Position numbers and translations under genes: made by a program. DNA of 64,000 bases from Limnohabitans sp. 2KL-51 (GTDB lineage: Bacteria > Pseudomonadota > Gammaproteobacteria > Burkholderiales > Burkholderiaceae_C), in contig NZ_NESJ01000001.1 of the NCBI RefSeq assembly GCF_003063645.1, positions 124,001 to 188,000 of the forward strand. The letters run 5' to 3'. Below, piece by piece: positions 38,860-48,795 of this stretch. The notes beneath the pieces were generated by a model that worked only from the letters and a program-made list of their open reading frames with translations, made no database searches and was not told the origin of the DNA. Each line of letters opens with the position of its first letter. Position 1 is the stretch's first letter.

Positions 38860-39830
38860 CACAGAACGTCAAGCGAATGAACATGGGCAAAGTGGCCGTT
38901 CTGATGGGCGGACGCTCGGCCGAGCGCGAAGTCTCCCTCATGTCGGGCCAGGGCGTGCTGAAGGCCTTGAAGGCTTCAGGGGTGGATGCCCACGCTTTTG
39001 ACCCGGCTGAGCGCGAGCTGAGCGAACTCAAAAAAGAGGGCTTCCAGCGCTGCTTCATCGCTTTGCATGGCCGCTTTGGCGAGGATGGCACGGTGCAAGG
39101 CGCATTAGAGTTGATGGGCATTCCCTACACCGGATCGGGTGTGATGGCGTCGAGCATCGCCATGGACAAGGTCATGACCAAGCGAGTCTGGCAGGCCGAA
39201 GGTTTGCCAGTGCCACGCCATGTGTTGGTGCACCCCGCGGAAATCGACAGCTTGTCGGCCAATGACCTCATCCAGACTTTGGGACTGCCGCTGATCGTCA
39301 AACCCGCACGCGAAGGCTCTTCCATTGGCGTGAGCAAGGTGCAGCGGGCCGAAGATCTGCACTCAGCTTTGCGCGCAGCGGCCGTATGCGACCACGACAT
39401 CCTGTGCGAGCAGTGCATCGTGGGTGACGAAGTCACCTGCCCCGTGCTGGGTGCAGGCGACGAGGCCCGCGCCTTGCCTGTGATTCTCATCGTGGCTCCT
39501 GAGGGCAATTACGACTACCAAAACAAGTACTTCACCGAAGACACGCAATACCTGGTGCCCTGCGGTTTGCCTGTCCAAGAAGAAGCCGCCATCCAGGCTT
39601 TGGTGCGCCGTGCTTACCAAGCCCTCGGCTGCAGGGGTTGGGGCCGCATCGACGTGATGATCGATGGTGCCACGCGTCAGCCCTATTTGCTGGAAATCAA
39701 CACCTCGCCCGGCATGACCGGGCATTCGTTGGTGCCCATGTCGGCAACGGCTGATGGTATGCCCTACGAGGCGCTGTGCTGCCATTTGCTGGCCTCTGCT
39801 GCATTGGACTATGAGGGAACTGTTGCATGA
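38856..39830 (+). CDS. ddl: D-alanine--D-alanine ligase
   Basis: 324 residues. [32 protein letters not shown]-grasp SSIGVSKV and the Mg-binding EINTSPGMT are present. It supplies D-Ala-D-Ala for MurF. The ATG at 38856 overlaps the murC stop as ATGA; the frame open to 38766 is inside murC. Internal Met 38883 (MGKVAVL) could also be used. Confidence 0.95.
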   Translation: MTQNVKRMNMGKVAVLMGGRSAEREVSLMSGQGVLKALKASGVDAHAFDPAERELSELKKEGFQRCFIALHGRFGEDGTVQGALELMGIPYTGSGVMASSIAMDKVMTKRVWQAEGLPVPRHVLVHPAEIDSLSANDLIQTLGLPLIVKPAREGSSIGVSKVQRAEDLHSALRAAAVCDHDILCEQCIVGDEVTCPVLGAGDEARALPVILIVAPEGNYDYQNKYFTEDTQYLVPCGLPVQEEAAIQALVRRAYQALGCRGWGRIDVMIDGATRQPYLLEINTSPGMTGHSLVPMSATADGMPYEALCCHLLASAALDYEGTVA

Positions 39831-40615
39831 AAAACTCCATGCCCTTGCCTGCTGATGTCCGGCTCATGAACCTGGCCACAGCTTTGCTGGTGACTGCTTT
39901 TGTGCTGCTGACATTGGGCGGATGGGCATGGTGGCTCATTCGCCACCCGAGTTTTGCCTTGCAGGCCATCACCGTGCAAGGCGAGGTGAACCGCAACAAT
40001 GCGTTTGCCTTCCGCACGCAAGTTCTGCCCAAGCTGGAGGGTAATTTTTTCACCATCGATCTGGCCAAGGCGCGGTTGGCATTTGAGGCGGTGCCCTGGG
40101 TAAGGGTTGCGGTGGTGCACCGCGATTACCCCAACCGTTTGCGGGCGGTCTTGTTGGAGCACAGGCCCATGGCGCACTGGGGCAATGAGGATGCAGGCAC
40201 TTTGATCAACGAACAAGGCCAGGTGTTTGAAGCCACTTTGGACGATGCTGATGCTGAACGTCTGCCGCGAATGAAGGGACCTGCGTCCGAGTCACAGACC
40301 GTGGCCGGTATGTACATGGCTTTGAGCCCGCGCTTTCAGGCGAAGGACTTGGAGATCGACCTGCTGGAGCTGACGCCCCGTGGCAGCTGGCGGGTTCAAA
40401 CCAAGCAGGGTGCTCAGATTGAGCTGGGCCGTGGGAGCCGCACTGAAATATTGCAAAGGCTGGACGTGTTTTTGACAACGTTGAAGCAGGTGACCGCTCG
40501 CTATGGGCGAGGTGCTTCAGCTGTGGCCAGTGCCGATCTACGGCACAAGGATGCTTATGCATTGCGCTTGCACGGTGTGAGTACGGTGGATGCGGACAGC
40601 AACAAAAAGCCTTGA
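39827..40615 (+). CDS. ftsQ: Cell division protein FtsQ
   Basis: 262 residues: short cytoplasmic tail, one membrane helix ([20 protein letters not shown]), POTRA domain ([16 protein letters not shown]) and a beta domain ([21 protein letters not shown]). It recruits FtsLB/FtsWI to the divisome. Starts in the ddl stop as ATGA; 40 bp before ftsA. Confidence 0.93.
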   Translation: MKNSMPLPADVRLMNLATALLVTAFVLLTLGGWAWWLIRHPSFALQAITVQGEVNRNNAFAFRTQVLPKLEGNFFTIDLAKARLAFEAVPWVRVAVVHRDYPNRLRAVLLEHRPMAHWGNEDAGTLINEQGQVFEATLDDADAERLPRMKGPASESQTVAGMYMALSPRFQAKDLEIDLLELTPRGSWRVQTKQGAQIELGRGSRTEILQRLDVFLTTLKQVTARYGRGASAVASADLRHKDAYALRLHGVSTVDADSNKKP

Positions 40616-40655
40616 GCGATCAAGGCGCAGGAATCAAACGGAAACGGTGGTAAAC

Positions 40656-41885
40656 ATGGCAAAAGAGTACAAAGATTTGGTTGTTGGCCTGGACATAGGA
40701 ACGTCCAAAGTCATGGCCGTAGTGGCCGAGGTGATGGCCGACGGTCAGCTCAAGATTGCCGGGCTGGGCATCGCGCCAGGCAATGGGCTCAAGCGTGGCG
40801 TGGTGGTCAACATCGACGCCACAGTGCAAAGCATCCAGCAAGCACTCAAAGAGGCTGAACTGATGGCCGACTGCAAGATCACCCGTGTGAACGTGGGCAT
40901 CACGGGCAGTCACATTCGGGGCATCAACTCCAGTGGCATGGTGGCCATCAAGGACAAAGAAGTCACCCAAGCCGATCTGGCCCGCGTGATGGAGACGGCG
41001 CGTGCCATCAACATCTCTAGTGACCAGCGGCTGCTGCTGGTGGCCCCTCAGGAATTCGTGATCGACAGCCAGGAAGTCAAGGAGCCCATCGGCATGAGCG
41101 GCATGCGCCTAGAGGCCAAAGTGCACATCGTCACGGGTGCACAAAGTGCGGCAGAAAACATCATCAAATGCGTGCGCCGCTGCGGGCTTGAAGTTGACCA
41201 ACTGCTGCTCAACCCCCAGTCATCGAGCCTGGCCGTGTTATCAGAAGACGAACGAGAACTGGGGGTGGTGTGTGTGGACATCGGTGCGGGTACGACGGAT
41301 GTGGCCATATTTTCCAACGGTTCGATTCGCCACACCGCCGTCATCCCAATTGCGGGTGACCTGATCACCAGCGACATTGCCATGGCCTTGCGCACGCCCA
41401 CCAAGGATGCTGAAGACATCAAGGTTGAAAGCGGCAACGCCAAACAGCTGCTGGCCGACCCGGACGCGCAGGTGGAAGTGCCGGGTCTGGGCGACCGGGG
41501 ACCGCGACTGCTCAGTCGCCAGGCACTGGCTGGCGTTATCGAGCCGCGCATCGAAGAAATTTTCTCACTGGTGCACCAGGTCATCCGCGAGTCTGGTTAT
41601 GAAGAAGTGTTGTCCTCTGGCATCGTGCTCACAGGCGGCAGCGCGGTGATGCCAGGCATGATCGAATTGGGCGAGGACATCTTCCTCAAACCGGTGCGCC
41701 GGGGCTTGCCCAAGTATTCCGGCGGGCTGGCCGACATGGTCAGCCAGCCACGTGCAGCGACCGTGATGGGTCTGCTGGAAGAGGCCCGCTTGGCACGTTT
41801 GCGCGGCTACAAGGTGACCCAAAAGAAGAGTTCGGTGAACAACGCTTTTGGCCGATTCAAAGACTTCATTGTGGGGAACTTCTGA
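40656..41885 (+). CDS. ftsA: Cell division protein FtsA
   Basis: 409 residues of actin-like fold: GLDIGTSKVMAVVAE, VCVDIGAGTTDVAIF and GIVLTGGSAVMPG are the nucleotide-binding motifs. The C-terminal NNAFGRFKDFIVGNF is the membrane-targeting amphipathic helix. FtsA tethers FtsZ. ATG 40656 is preferred over in-frame codons back to 40590, which overlap ftsQ. Confidence 0.96.
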   Translation: MAKEYKDLVVGLDIGTSKVMAVVAEVMADGQLKIAGLGIAPGNGLKRGVVVNIDATVQSIQQALKEAELMADCKITRVNVGITGSHIRGINSSGMVAIKDKEVTQADLARVMETARAINISSDQRLLLVAPQEFVIDSQEVKEPIGMSGMRLEAKVHIVTGAQSAAENIIKCVRRCGLEVDQLLLNPQSSSLAVLSEDERELGVVCVDIGAGTTDVAIFSNGSIRHTAVIPIAGDLITSDIAMALRTPTKDAEDIKVESGNAKQLLADPDAQVEVPGLGDRGPRLLSRQALAGVIEPRIEEIFSLVHQVIRESGYEEVLSSGIVLTGGSAVMPGMIELGEDIFLKPVRRGLPKYSGGLADMVSQPRAATVMGLLEEARLARLRGYKVTQKKSSVNNAFGRFKDFIVGNF

Positions 41886-42020
41886 TGAACTGGACCCAAA
41901 TTTATCAGGCCAGAAGCAGTCCTCCCTTGTCAAGGCCGCTGCGATGTTGACAACACTTTGAAACGAAACAAGAAATTCAGAAAACTTTCAGGCAACTGCA
42001 AACCCTTTAGGAGAAGTACC

Positions 42021-43232
42021 ATGACCATCGAAATGATCCAGACAGAAGAATTCAACCAAGGCACACAGATCAAAGTGATCGGGGTGGGCGGCGGCGGCGG
42101 CAATGCCGTCGAGCACATGATCGAGCGCCAAGTGCAAGGCGTGGAGTTCATCTGTGCCAACACCGACGCACAAGCCCTGGCCCGCAGCGCGGCGCACCGA
42201 TTTGTACAACTGGGCCAAACGGGTTTGGGCGCTGGCAGCAGGCCCGACAAGGGCCGTGAAGCCGCTGAAAATGCCGAGGCCGAGATCCGTTCGGCCATTG
42301 AAGGGGCACACATGTTGTTCATCACCGCCGGCATGGGTGGTGGCACTGGCACAGGTGCTGCGCCTGTGATTGCCCGCATTGCCAAAGACATGGGCATTCT
42401 TACCGTGGGCGTGGTCACCAAGCCTTTCGATTTTGAAGGCAAGCGCCGCATGGACAACGCTGACGAAGGCATGAAGGAACTCGAAGCCAGTGTGGACTCG
42501 CTGATCGTGGTCCTCAACGAAAAGCTGTTGGAATTGCCTGGTGGTGAAGACATGACGCAAGACGAGGCTTTCTCGCACGCCAATGATGTGCTGAAAAACG
42601 CCGTGGGCGGCATTGCCGAAATCATCAACGTGCCCGGCCATGTGAACGTCGACTTTGAGGACGTGCGCACTGTGATGGGCGAGCCTGGCAAAGCCATGAT
42701 GGGCACAGCCGCTGCCAGCGGCCCGGACCGGGCACGCATTGCGGCCGAACAAGCCGTGGCATGCCCTCTGCTCGAAGGCGTGGACCTCAAGGGCGCTCGC
42801 GGCGTGTTGGTGTTGATCAGTGCCGCCAAGGGTTCATTGAAACTGTCCGAATCCAAGCAAGCCATGAACACCATTCGCGACTGTGCTTCAGAGGATGCGC
42901 ACGTCATTTATGGCACCGCTTACGACGAGAGCCTGGGCGACCAGATCCGTGTGACTGTGGTGGCCACAGGCTTGGCCAAGGCCGGTTCTCGCCGCTTGTC
43001 GCCTCCTTTGCAAGTGTTGCGCACCGGGACCGACAACGCCTTCATCATGAACGGTCAAGATGCCGTCGCACCGTCGCTCAACACAGCATCACCAGCGGCG
43101 GCCAATGGCGTGAACATTCCGGCTTACTGGCGCAACAACCGCACCCATGCTGCTACGCGTGTGGACGGCATGTCGGCCGCAGGCATGGACGACATCGAGA
43201 TCCCGGCCTTCCTGCGCAAGCAAGCAGACTGA
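42021..43232 (+). CDS. ftsZ: Cell division GTPase FtsZ
   Basis: 403 residues. IKVIGVGGGGGNAVEHM, tubulin signature GGGTGTGAAP and T7-loop NVDFEDVR lead to a linker and the conserved C-terminal peptide DDIEIPAFLRKQ that binds FtsA. It polymerises into the Z ring. TAGGAG upstream gives a strong Shine-Dalgarno; an in-frame start at 41958 is unsupported. The 135-bp ftsA-ftsZ gap is a likely site for an extra ftsZ promoter. Confidence 0.98.
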   Translation: MTIEMIQTEEFNQGTQIKVIGVGGGGGNAVEHMIERQVQGVEFICANTDAQALARSAAHRFVQLGQTGLGAGSRPDKGREAAENAEAEIRSAIEGAHMLFITAGMGGGTGTGAAPVIARIAKDMGILTVGVVTKPFDFEGKRRMDNADEGMKELEASVDSLIVVLNEKLLELPGGEDMTQDEAFSHANDVLKNAVGGIAEIINVPGHVNVDFEDVRTVMGEPGKAMMGTAAASGPDRARIAAEQAVACPLLEGVDLKGARGVLVLISAAKGSLKLSESKQAMNTIRDCASEDAHVIYGTAYDESLGDQIRVTVVATGLAKAGSRRLSPPLQVLRTGTDNAFIMNGQDAVAPSLNTASPAAANGVNIPAYWRNNRTHAATRVDGMSAAGMDDIEIPAFLRKQAD

Positions 43233-43262
43233 TCCATTCGCTTTGCGGACGATGTGGACAAG

Positions 43263-43290
43263 GGCCAGACCGGCACCAGGCGGTCTGGCC
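43263..43290 (+). terminator. Hairpin between ftsZ and lpxC (possible attenuator)
   Basis: Perfect 10-bp inverted repeat GGCCAGACCG (43263-43272) and CGGTCTGGCC (43281-43290) with 8-base loop, 30 bp after ftsZ. There is no T tract directly after it, so it may be a partial or Rho-assisted terminator or an mRNA-stability element. Confidence 0.55.
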
Positions 43291-43307
43291 TACTTTAAAA
43301 TACTTTA

Positions 43308-44231
43308 ATGCTCGCTCAACGCACGCTCAAAACCTTGACCCGGGCCGTTGGCGTGGGTTTGCACAGCGGCCAGCGGGTCGAGTTGACGCTGCGTCCAGCC
43401 GCACCCGACACCGGCATTGTGTTTCGTCGGGTGGATCTGCCCGAGCCCGTGGACATTCCTGTACGCGCCGAATCGGTGACCGACACCCGACTGGCCTCGA
43501 CCATTTCGGTCGGCCAGGCCAAGGTCTTCACCGTGGAGCACCTCATGTCGGCCTGCGCCGGTCTGGGCATAGACAACCTGTATGTGGACATCACCGCCGA
43601 AGAAGTGCCCATTCTGGATGGCTCAGCATCGTCGTTTGTGTTTTTGTTGCAAAGTGCGGGCATCGTTGAGCAAAACGCGGCCAAGCAGTTTTTGCGAGTG
43701 CTCAAAACCGTGCAGGTCAGTGAAGGCGAGGGCAACAACATCAAGTGGGCCAAATTGGAGCCTTACCACGGCTACAAACTCAGCTTTGAGATCGATTTCC
43801 GCCACCCCGCCGTTGACTCAACGGGTCAGCAGGTGGTGTTTGACATGTCCGAGGGCGTGTACTCGCGTGACATCGCCCGCGCCCGCACCTTTGGGTTCAC
43901 CAAAGACGTGGAAATGATGCGCGCCAATGGTCTGGCCCTAGGCGGCGGTCTGGACAACGCCATCGTCATGGACGACTACAAAGTGCTCAATGCCGATGGG
44001 CTGCGCTACGACGACGAGTTCGTCAAGCACAAAATCCTGGACGCCATGGGCGACCTGTATATCGTGGGCAAACCCTTGCTGGCCGCCTACAGCGCCTTCC
44101 GCTCGGGCCACGCCATGAACAACCAGCTGTTGCGCGCCTTTCTGGCCCAGCCTGACGCCTATGAACTTGTGACTTTTGACTTGGCCAGCAATGCGCCTAA
44201 AGGGTTTGCTGCCTTGCAGCCGGCTTGGTGA
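43308..44231 (+). CDS. lpxC: UDP-3-O-acyl-N-acetylglucosamine deacetylase
   Basis: 307 residues. Zinc ligands H78 (TVEHLMSA) and the HKILDAMGD pair, plus SGHAMNNQ, are present. It catalyses the committed step of lipid A synthesis. TAAAAT at 43296-43301 lies 7 bases before the ATG and there is no Shine-Dalgarno, so an own leaderless transcript is possible. It ends the dcw cluster. Confidence 0.96.
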   Translation: MLAQRTLKTLTRAVGVGLHSGQRVELTLRPAAPDTGIVFRRVDLPEPVDIPVRAESVTDTRLASTISVGQAKVFTVEHLMSACAGLGIDNLYVDITAEEVPILDGSASSFVFLLQSAGIVEQNAAKQFLRVLKTVQVSEGEGNNIKWAKLEPYHGYKLSFEIDFRHPAVDSTGQQVVFDMSEGVYSRDIARARTFGFTKDVEMMRANGLALGGGLDNAIVMDDYKVLNADGLRYDDEFVKHKILDAMGDLYIVGKPLLAAYSAFRSGHAMNNQLLRAFLAQPDAYELVTFDLASNAPKGFAALQPAW

Positions 44232-44372
44232 AAGCAGACGCTGCGCGCCTCGTTCGCCTGAGCCCTGTGCCGCGCCAAACCGCCGCTGAATTTGAAGTCA
44301 GGTCTGGCCATAAACAGTTGCTATCGTCTGTGTCGCGGCCCCCCCGTATTAGCCTGAGCTACCATAGGTCAT

Positions 44373-45290
44373 ATGACCATCAGCCGACAACAAATCACCT
44401 TGCTGATCATTTTGACTTTGGTCTGGGGTTTCAACTGGCCCATGCTCAAGCTGGGCGTCAGTGAATTTCCCCCCTTGTCATTTCGCAGTTTGAGCATGTG
44501 GCTGGGCTTGCCCTTTTTGGGCTTGGTGCTGTACTTTAAAAAAGTGTCTTTCAAAATTCCGATGGCTGATTGGCGAGAGCTTTTCATTTTGGCCATCACA
44601 AACATGCTGGTTTGGCATGTGTTGATCATCCTGGCCGTGCAGAATTTGTCCAGCGGTCGTTCTGCGATTTTGGGTTACACCATGCCGATTTTTTCGGCCT
44701 TGATTGGGGTGCTCTGGTTCGGCGCGGCCATGCGCTGGCGGGCTTGGGCAGGCGTAGGCTGTGCGGCCCTCGGTGTGGTGCTCTTGCTTTGGCATGAATT
44801 GAGTGCCATCGCAGGAAAACCGCTGGGCATTGTGCTGGGTCTGATCGCAGCAGCTTTTTGGGGCTTGGGCACGCAGCAAATTCGCCACACCCGCATGCAA
44901 TTACCTACTTTGGCGATCGTGTTCTGGATGACCTGCATGAGCACATGGCTGATGAGCGTCCTGGCGTTTTTCTTTGAGCGAAGAGACTGGGGGCCGATTC
45001 CGGACATCACCTGGGTATCGATTGTTTACAACGCTTTTGGTGTGTTTGTGTTTGCCCAGGCAGCGTGGTTGTCACTGGCGCGCAATTTGCCCCCGCTGGC
45101 CTCCACACTGAGTGTGATGTTCATTCCGGTGCTGGGTGTTTTCAGCGGTGCCTACTTCCTCAACGAAGCTTTGCATTGGCAAGACTGGGCCGCCATCGTG
45201 CTGATCGTGCTGGCCATTGCCTCTGTGCTGTGGCCCGCCAGTACCCCCCAGCCCCAGCCCGACAAGCGACCGACACCTGACAGACCATGA
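44373..45290 (+). CDS. EamA/DMT-family transporter
   Basis: 305 residues with about ten hydrophobic helices in two EamA repeats; first helix ITLLIILTLVWGFNWPMLK is typical of the drug/metabolite transporter superfamily. The substrate is not predictable. The C-terminus is Pro-rich. It overlaps the downstream amidase by 4 bp (ATGA), so export or uptake may be linked to the amidase substrate. The 141-bp upstream gap has no other gene. Confidence 0.88.
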   Translation: MTISRQQITLLIILTLVWGFNWPMLKLGVSEFPPLSFRSLSMWLGLPFLGLVLYFKKVSFKIPMADWRELFILAITNMLVWHVLIILAVQNLSSGRSAILGYTMPIFSALIGVLWFGAAMRWRAWAGVGCAALGVVLLLWHELSAIAGKPLGIVLGLIAAAFWGLGTQQIRHTRMQLPTLAIVFWMTCMSTWLMSVLAFFFERRDWGPIPDITWVSIVYNAFGVFVFAQAAWLSLARNLPPLASTLSVMFIPVLGVFSGAYFLNEALHWQDWAAIVLIVLAIASVLWPASTPQPQPDKRPTPDRP

Positions 45291-46606
45291 ACCAGGATCT
45301 GACCCTTTTGAACTTGGCTGCCTTGCAGCAGGCCTATGCGCAAGGCCTCACCAACCCTGTGGCCGTGACCCGCGCGCATTTGGCACGCATCGCGCAGCGC
45401 AACCCGGCACTGCAGGCCTTTGTGCATGTGTGCGAAAACCTGGCCTTGCAACAGGCCCAGGCCAGTGCCGAGCGCTGGGCCAGCGGGCAGCCGCTGGGGC
45501 CACTCGATGGGGGGGTGATGGCCCTCAAAGACAACATCAATGTGCTGTGCATGCCGTGCACGGCAGGCACAGCGGCATACGAACAGCGCATGCCTGCGCA
45601 CGATGCGCCCGTTTATCAGCGCCTGCGCGATGCCGGCATGGTGTTGTTGGGCAAGCTCAACATGCACGAAGCCGCCTTGGGGGCCACGACCGACAACCCG
45701 GTGTACGGCCGCTGCATCAACCCCTTGCGCGAGGGCTTCACGCCGGGCGGCTCCAGTGGTGGCTCTGCCGCTGCTGTGGCCGACCACCTGTGTACCATCG
45801 CCATGGGCACCGACACCATGGGCTCGGTCCGCATTCCGGCAGCTTATTGCGGCGTGATGGGCATGATCCCCACGCGCAAGCGCATCCCCACGGACGGCAT
45901 CGTGCCCCTGAGCCCCACGCTGGATGTGGCCGGACCGCTGGCGCGCAGTGGTCACGACCTCGCCCAAACGATGGCTTGCCTCTTGGGCATCAGCCTGCCA
46001 CCCGCTGCGCAGGAAAGTGTTTGGCGCGGTTTGCGCGTGGGCATCCTGCCTCAAACGGCTGAGGTGGAAATGACCCCGGCTGTGCACCAAGCCTGGCAGG
46101 CCACTCAGCAGCGCCTTCAGGCGCAGGGCGCGCAGGTGCAAACCGTGCTTTTGCCCGATTGGTCGCCTGCCCGCAACCGTTTGCATGCCTTGCTCATGAG
46201 CGAATGGGAAGGTGCGGATTACTGGCAGAACGCGTTGGGTTCTGAGCTGCCTGGTTTGAGTGCGGGCTTGCAAAAAATGCTGCATTACGGTGCCCGGTTG
46301 AGCGCGGAAAAACGGCAAGCGAGCCAAGCCGCCATCGATGGCTTGCGTGCGCAGGCTGGGGCTTTGTTTGCAGGCATCGATGTCCTGCTCTTGCCCACCA
46401 CGCCGCACACGAGTTTTGCCCACACCGAAGCCGCACCCGCCAGCCAGGCAGACTGGGCATGCTTGGCCAATATGCTGGGGGCACCCGCTTTGTCCTTTCC
46501 TTGCCCGACCGAGGGGTTGCCAGTATCTTGCCAGTTGCTGGCCGCGCCCGGTCAGGACGAGCGCTTGCTTTCGCTGGCCTGTGCGCTTGACACCTTCTGG
46601 GGCTGA
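45287..46606 (+). CDS. Amidase-signature family hydrolase
   Basis: 439 residues. The Ser-cisSer-Lys triad is visible: K81 (MALKDNIN), GGSSGGS around 154-160 and nucleophile S180 (GTDTMGSVRIPA). It hydrolyses an amide; the family includes GatA, allophanate hydrolase and arylamidases. It stands alone without gatB/gatC, so a catabolic amidase is likely. Its last 55 bp overlap the convergent MmgE/PrpD gene. Confidence 0.9.
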   Translation: MNQDLTLLNLAALQQAYAQGLTNPVAVTRAHLARIAQRNPALQAFVHVCENLALQQAQASAERWASGQPLGPLDGGVMALKDNINVLCMPCTAGTAAYEQRMPAHDAPVYQRLRDAGMVLLGKLNMHEAALGATTDNPVYGRCINPLREGFTPGGSSGGSAAAVADHLCTIAMGTDTMGSVRIPAAYCGVMGMIPTRKRIPTDGIVPLSPTLDVAGPLARSGHDLAQTMACLLGISLPPAAQESVWRGLRVGILPQTAEVEMTPAVHQAWQATQQRLQAQGAQVQTVLLPDWSPARNRLHALLMSEWEGADYWQNALGSELPGLSAGLQKMLHYGARLSAEKRQASQAAIDGLRAQAGALFAGIDVLLLPTTPHTSFAHTEAAPASQADWACLANMLGAPALSFPCPTEGLPVSCQLLAAPGQDERLLSLACALDTFWG

Positions 46607-47973
46607 CGCCCGGCTTGGAGGCTGTCCCACAAAGGCCCCAAGGTGTGGGCCTGAGGAAGCGCCCCAACCAAGCCAATGAGCTGCTCGGCCTGCGCCATGC
46701 CCCAGTCACTGGCTTGCAGCAACTGATTGGCTTTGGCCCGCACTTGCTCAGGGCTCAAGGGGTTTTCAGGGTCGCCCAACACGTTGACCACCTCGCTGCT
46801 GTGGTGGCTGCCGTTGGCCATTTGCAGGTGCAGCCGTGCACCAAAGCTTTGCGGGTAAGCCCGGTCTTGGACCTGCCCACAGACCAAGGTCACGCGATCA
46901 CGCAGCGCGGCGCACGTCGGGTCTGCCAAGGCCGCTGGCCCTGTGGCCTCCAGCCCGAACCCGCCATGGCGCAGGCTCCAAGCCACACCATGCTGCAAAC
47001 TGAACTTGCCTTGCAAAGCCGTTTGCGGTTGAGGCTGATCTGCAAACGACAGCGCCACGCTGTAGGTTTCCAGTCGAATGCTGGCGATCTGATCGGGGTC
47101 AACCCCTTGGGTGTGCATCTGCAGCGCACACTCGATGGCAGGGTGCACATGCCTGCAGGCAGGCCAAGGCTTGAAGCTGACATCGTGCACACGCCAGGCG
47201 CGCTTGGGTGGGGTTTGCAAAAGGGCTTGCGCCCGCACTGCGTCCAGATTGCCGCCAGTGGCCTTGAGCCAACCCAGTGGGCCTTCCAGGATGGACAAAG
47301 GACCGGTCATGCCCGCTGCCGCCATGTCGGCGGCCACCAGGCCTGCTTGCGCACTGTGCCCTGCTGCCATCTGCTTGGCCAGGCCCGGCTCCAAGCGGCA
47401 TTGCCAGACACCCGCTGCTTGCATGCCCGCCAGGGCCAGAGCGTGTTGAGTCTGTGTGGTGTCGAGCTTCAGCAAGCGGGCGCAAGCCATGGCACTGGCA
47501 AAGACTCCAGTTGTCGCGGTGCTGTACCACTGGGCGTAGTGGTTTGGCCCGCTCAGCAGACCGAGCACGATGCCGGTTTCATAGCCAACCACCATCGCAT
47601 CGAGCAAGGCTTCGGCACTGGCGTTTTCGCGTTCGGCCATGGCCAGCGCGGCAGGAATGACCGTGTCGCCCGCATGCACAACGGCTTCGCGGTGCACATC
47701 GTCCATTTCATGGCAGCTGCCCAAGCTGCCGTTCCACCGGGCAGCTTCTGCCGCCTGCAAGCCGCTGTGCCCACAGACCCAAATGGGACCGGGAGCCTGC
47801 TGGGCTGCCCATCGCCGCAGAACTGCACCCAGTTCGGTCGTTTGTCCCAAATGCGCGCAACCCATCCAGTCGATCAGCTGCAGAGCAGCGCGTTGTCGGT
47901 CATGCAGGCTGATGGGTCGGCGCAAAGCCTCTACCAGCCATTCACTCCAGGGCGTCGCGGCGGCGAGGGTCAT
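46552..47973 (-). CDS. MmgE/PrpD family protein (copy 1)
   Basis: 473 residues of the MmgE/PrpD fold: GSCHEMDDVHREAVVHAGD (family HExDD..H region), HPAIECALQ and a C-terminal small domain (VVNVLGDPENPLSPEQV, as in PrpD VxxPxGxPxNP). The best known members are 2-methylcitrate dehydratase and related dehydratases or isomerases; this one sits with a crotonase and an SDR, not with prpBC, so the substrate is different. Last gene of the nine-gene operon. The ATG overlaps the stop of the upstream crotonase (TGATG). Confidence 0.85.
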   Translation of the reverse strand: MTLAAATPWSEWLVEALRRPISLHDRQRAALQLIDWMGCAHLGQTTELGAVLRRWAAQQAPGPIWVCGHSGLQAAEAARWNGSLGSCHEMDDVHREAVVHAGDTVIPAALAMAERENASAEALLDAMVVGYETGIVLGLLSGPNHYAQWYSTATTGVFASAMACARLLKLDTTQTQHALALAGMQAAGVWQCRLEPGLAKQMAAGHSAQAGLVAADMAAAGMTGPLSILEGPLGWLKATGGNLDAVRAQALLQTPPKRAWRVHDVSFKPWPACRHVHPAIECALQMHTQGVDPDQIASIRLETYSVALSFADQPQPQTALQGKFSLQHGVAWSLRHGGFGLEATGPAALADPTCAALRDRVTLVCGQVQDRAYPQSFGARLHLQMANGSHHSSEVVNVLGDPENPLSPEQVRAKANQLLQASDWGMAQAEQLIGLVGALPQAHTLGPLWDSLQAGRQPQKVSSAQASESKRSS

Positions 47974-48773
47974 CACAGCCCCTTGAATTGAGGGAGCCTT
48001 TTCTCATTGAAGGCGAGCACGCCCTCGCGCCGATCTGCGGTGTCCACCAACTGGTTGTAGGCCTCCACTTCAAACCGATAAGCGGTACGCAATTCCATTT
48101 GGCCGCCGTATCGGATGGACTTTTTGACTTGTCGCACCGACAGCGGTGCATTGCGCGCCAGGGTTTGGGCTGTGCGCAGGGTTTGGCTCAACAACTGGTC
48201 AGGTTCGATCGCTTGATTGAGCAAGCCCCAGTCCAGCGCCTGCTGGGCGGTGAAGGCTTGCCCCGTCATGATGAGTTCTTTGGCGCGGCGCTCGCCAATC
48301 GCGCGGGGCAGGTTTTGTGTGCCGCCCATGCCGGGCATGATGCCCAAGGTGGCCTCAGGCAAGGCAAAGCGCGCGCCGCTGCTGGCGTAGATGAAGTCGC
48401 AGCACAATGCCAACTCCAGACCACCGCCATAGGCATGGCCGTTGATGGCAGCGATCACGGGCAGCGGCAAATCCACCAAGGCCCAGGACATGCGTTCAAA
48501 GATTTCATGTTGATGCATCCATTGCGCACGCGTCATGCCCTGGCGCTCTTTCAGGTCGCCCCCTGCACAGAAAATTTTCGAGCCTGCGCCGGTCAAGACC
48601 ACGCAGCGCAAGCCTTGCGCATCGTTGCTCAGGCGCAGCCACAGTTCCAGCAGTTCCTGTCCCATGCGCGTGTTGATGGCGTTGCCCACATTGGGGCGGT
48701 TCAGGGTGACTTGCAGGACGCCATCTGCGTGGTGTTCCAGCAAGAGAGTTTCAGGGGATTGGAGCGGGTCCAT
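47973..48773 (-). CDS. Enoyl-CoA hydratase (crotonase), both catalytic Glu present
   Basis: 266 residues. FCAGGDLKE and GGGLE120LAL form the oxyanion hole and first Glu; LPE140ATLGIMP carries the second. Both match the Glu pair of mitochondrial enoyl-CoA hydratase, so hydratase activity is plausible. The ATG at 48773 (MDPLQSPETLLL) is 22 bp after the SDR stop; a GTG at 48785 is an alternative. Confidence 0.9.
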   Translation of the reverse strand: MDPLQSPETLLLEHHADGVLQVTLNRPNVGNAINTRMGQELLELWLRLSNDAQGLRCVVLTGAGSKIFCAGGDLKERQGMTRAQWMHQHEIFERMSWALVDLPLPVIAAINGHAYGGGLELALCCDFIYASSGARFALPEATLGIMPGMGGTQNLPRAIGERRAKELIMTGQAFTAQQALDWGLLNQAIEPDQLLSQTLRTAQTLARNAPLSVRQVKKSIRYGGQMELRTAYRFEVEAYNQLVDTADRREGVLAFNEKRLPQFKGL

Positions 48774-48795
48774 GGGTGTTGACACCAAGCAAGAC

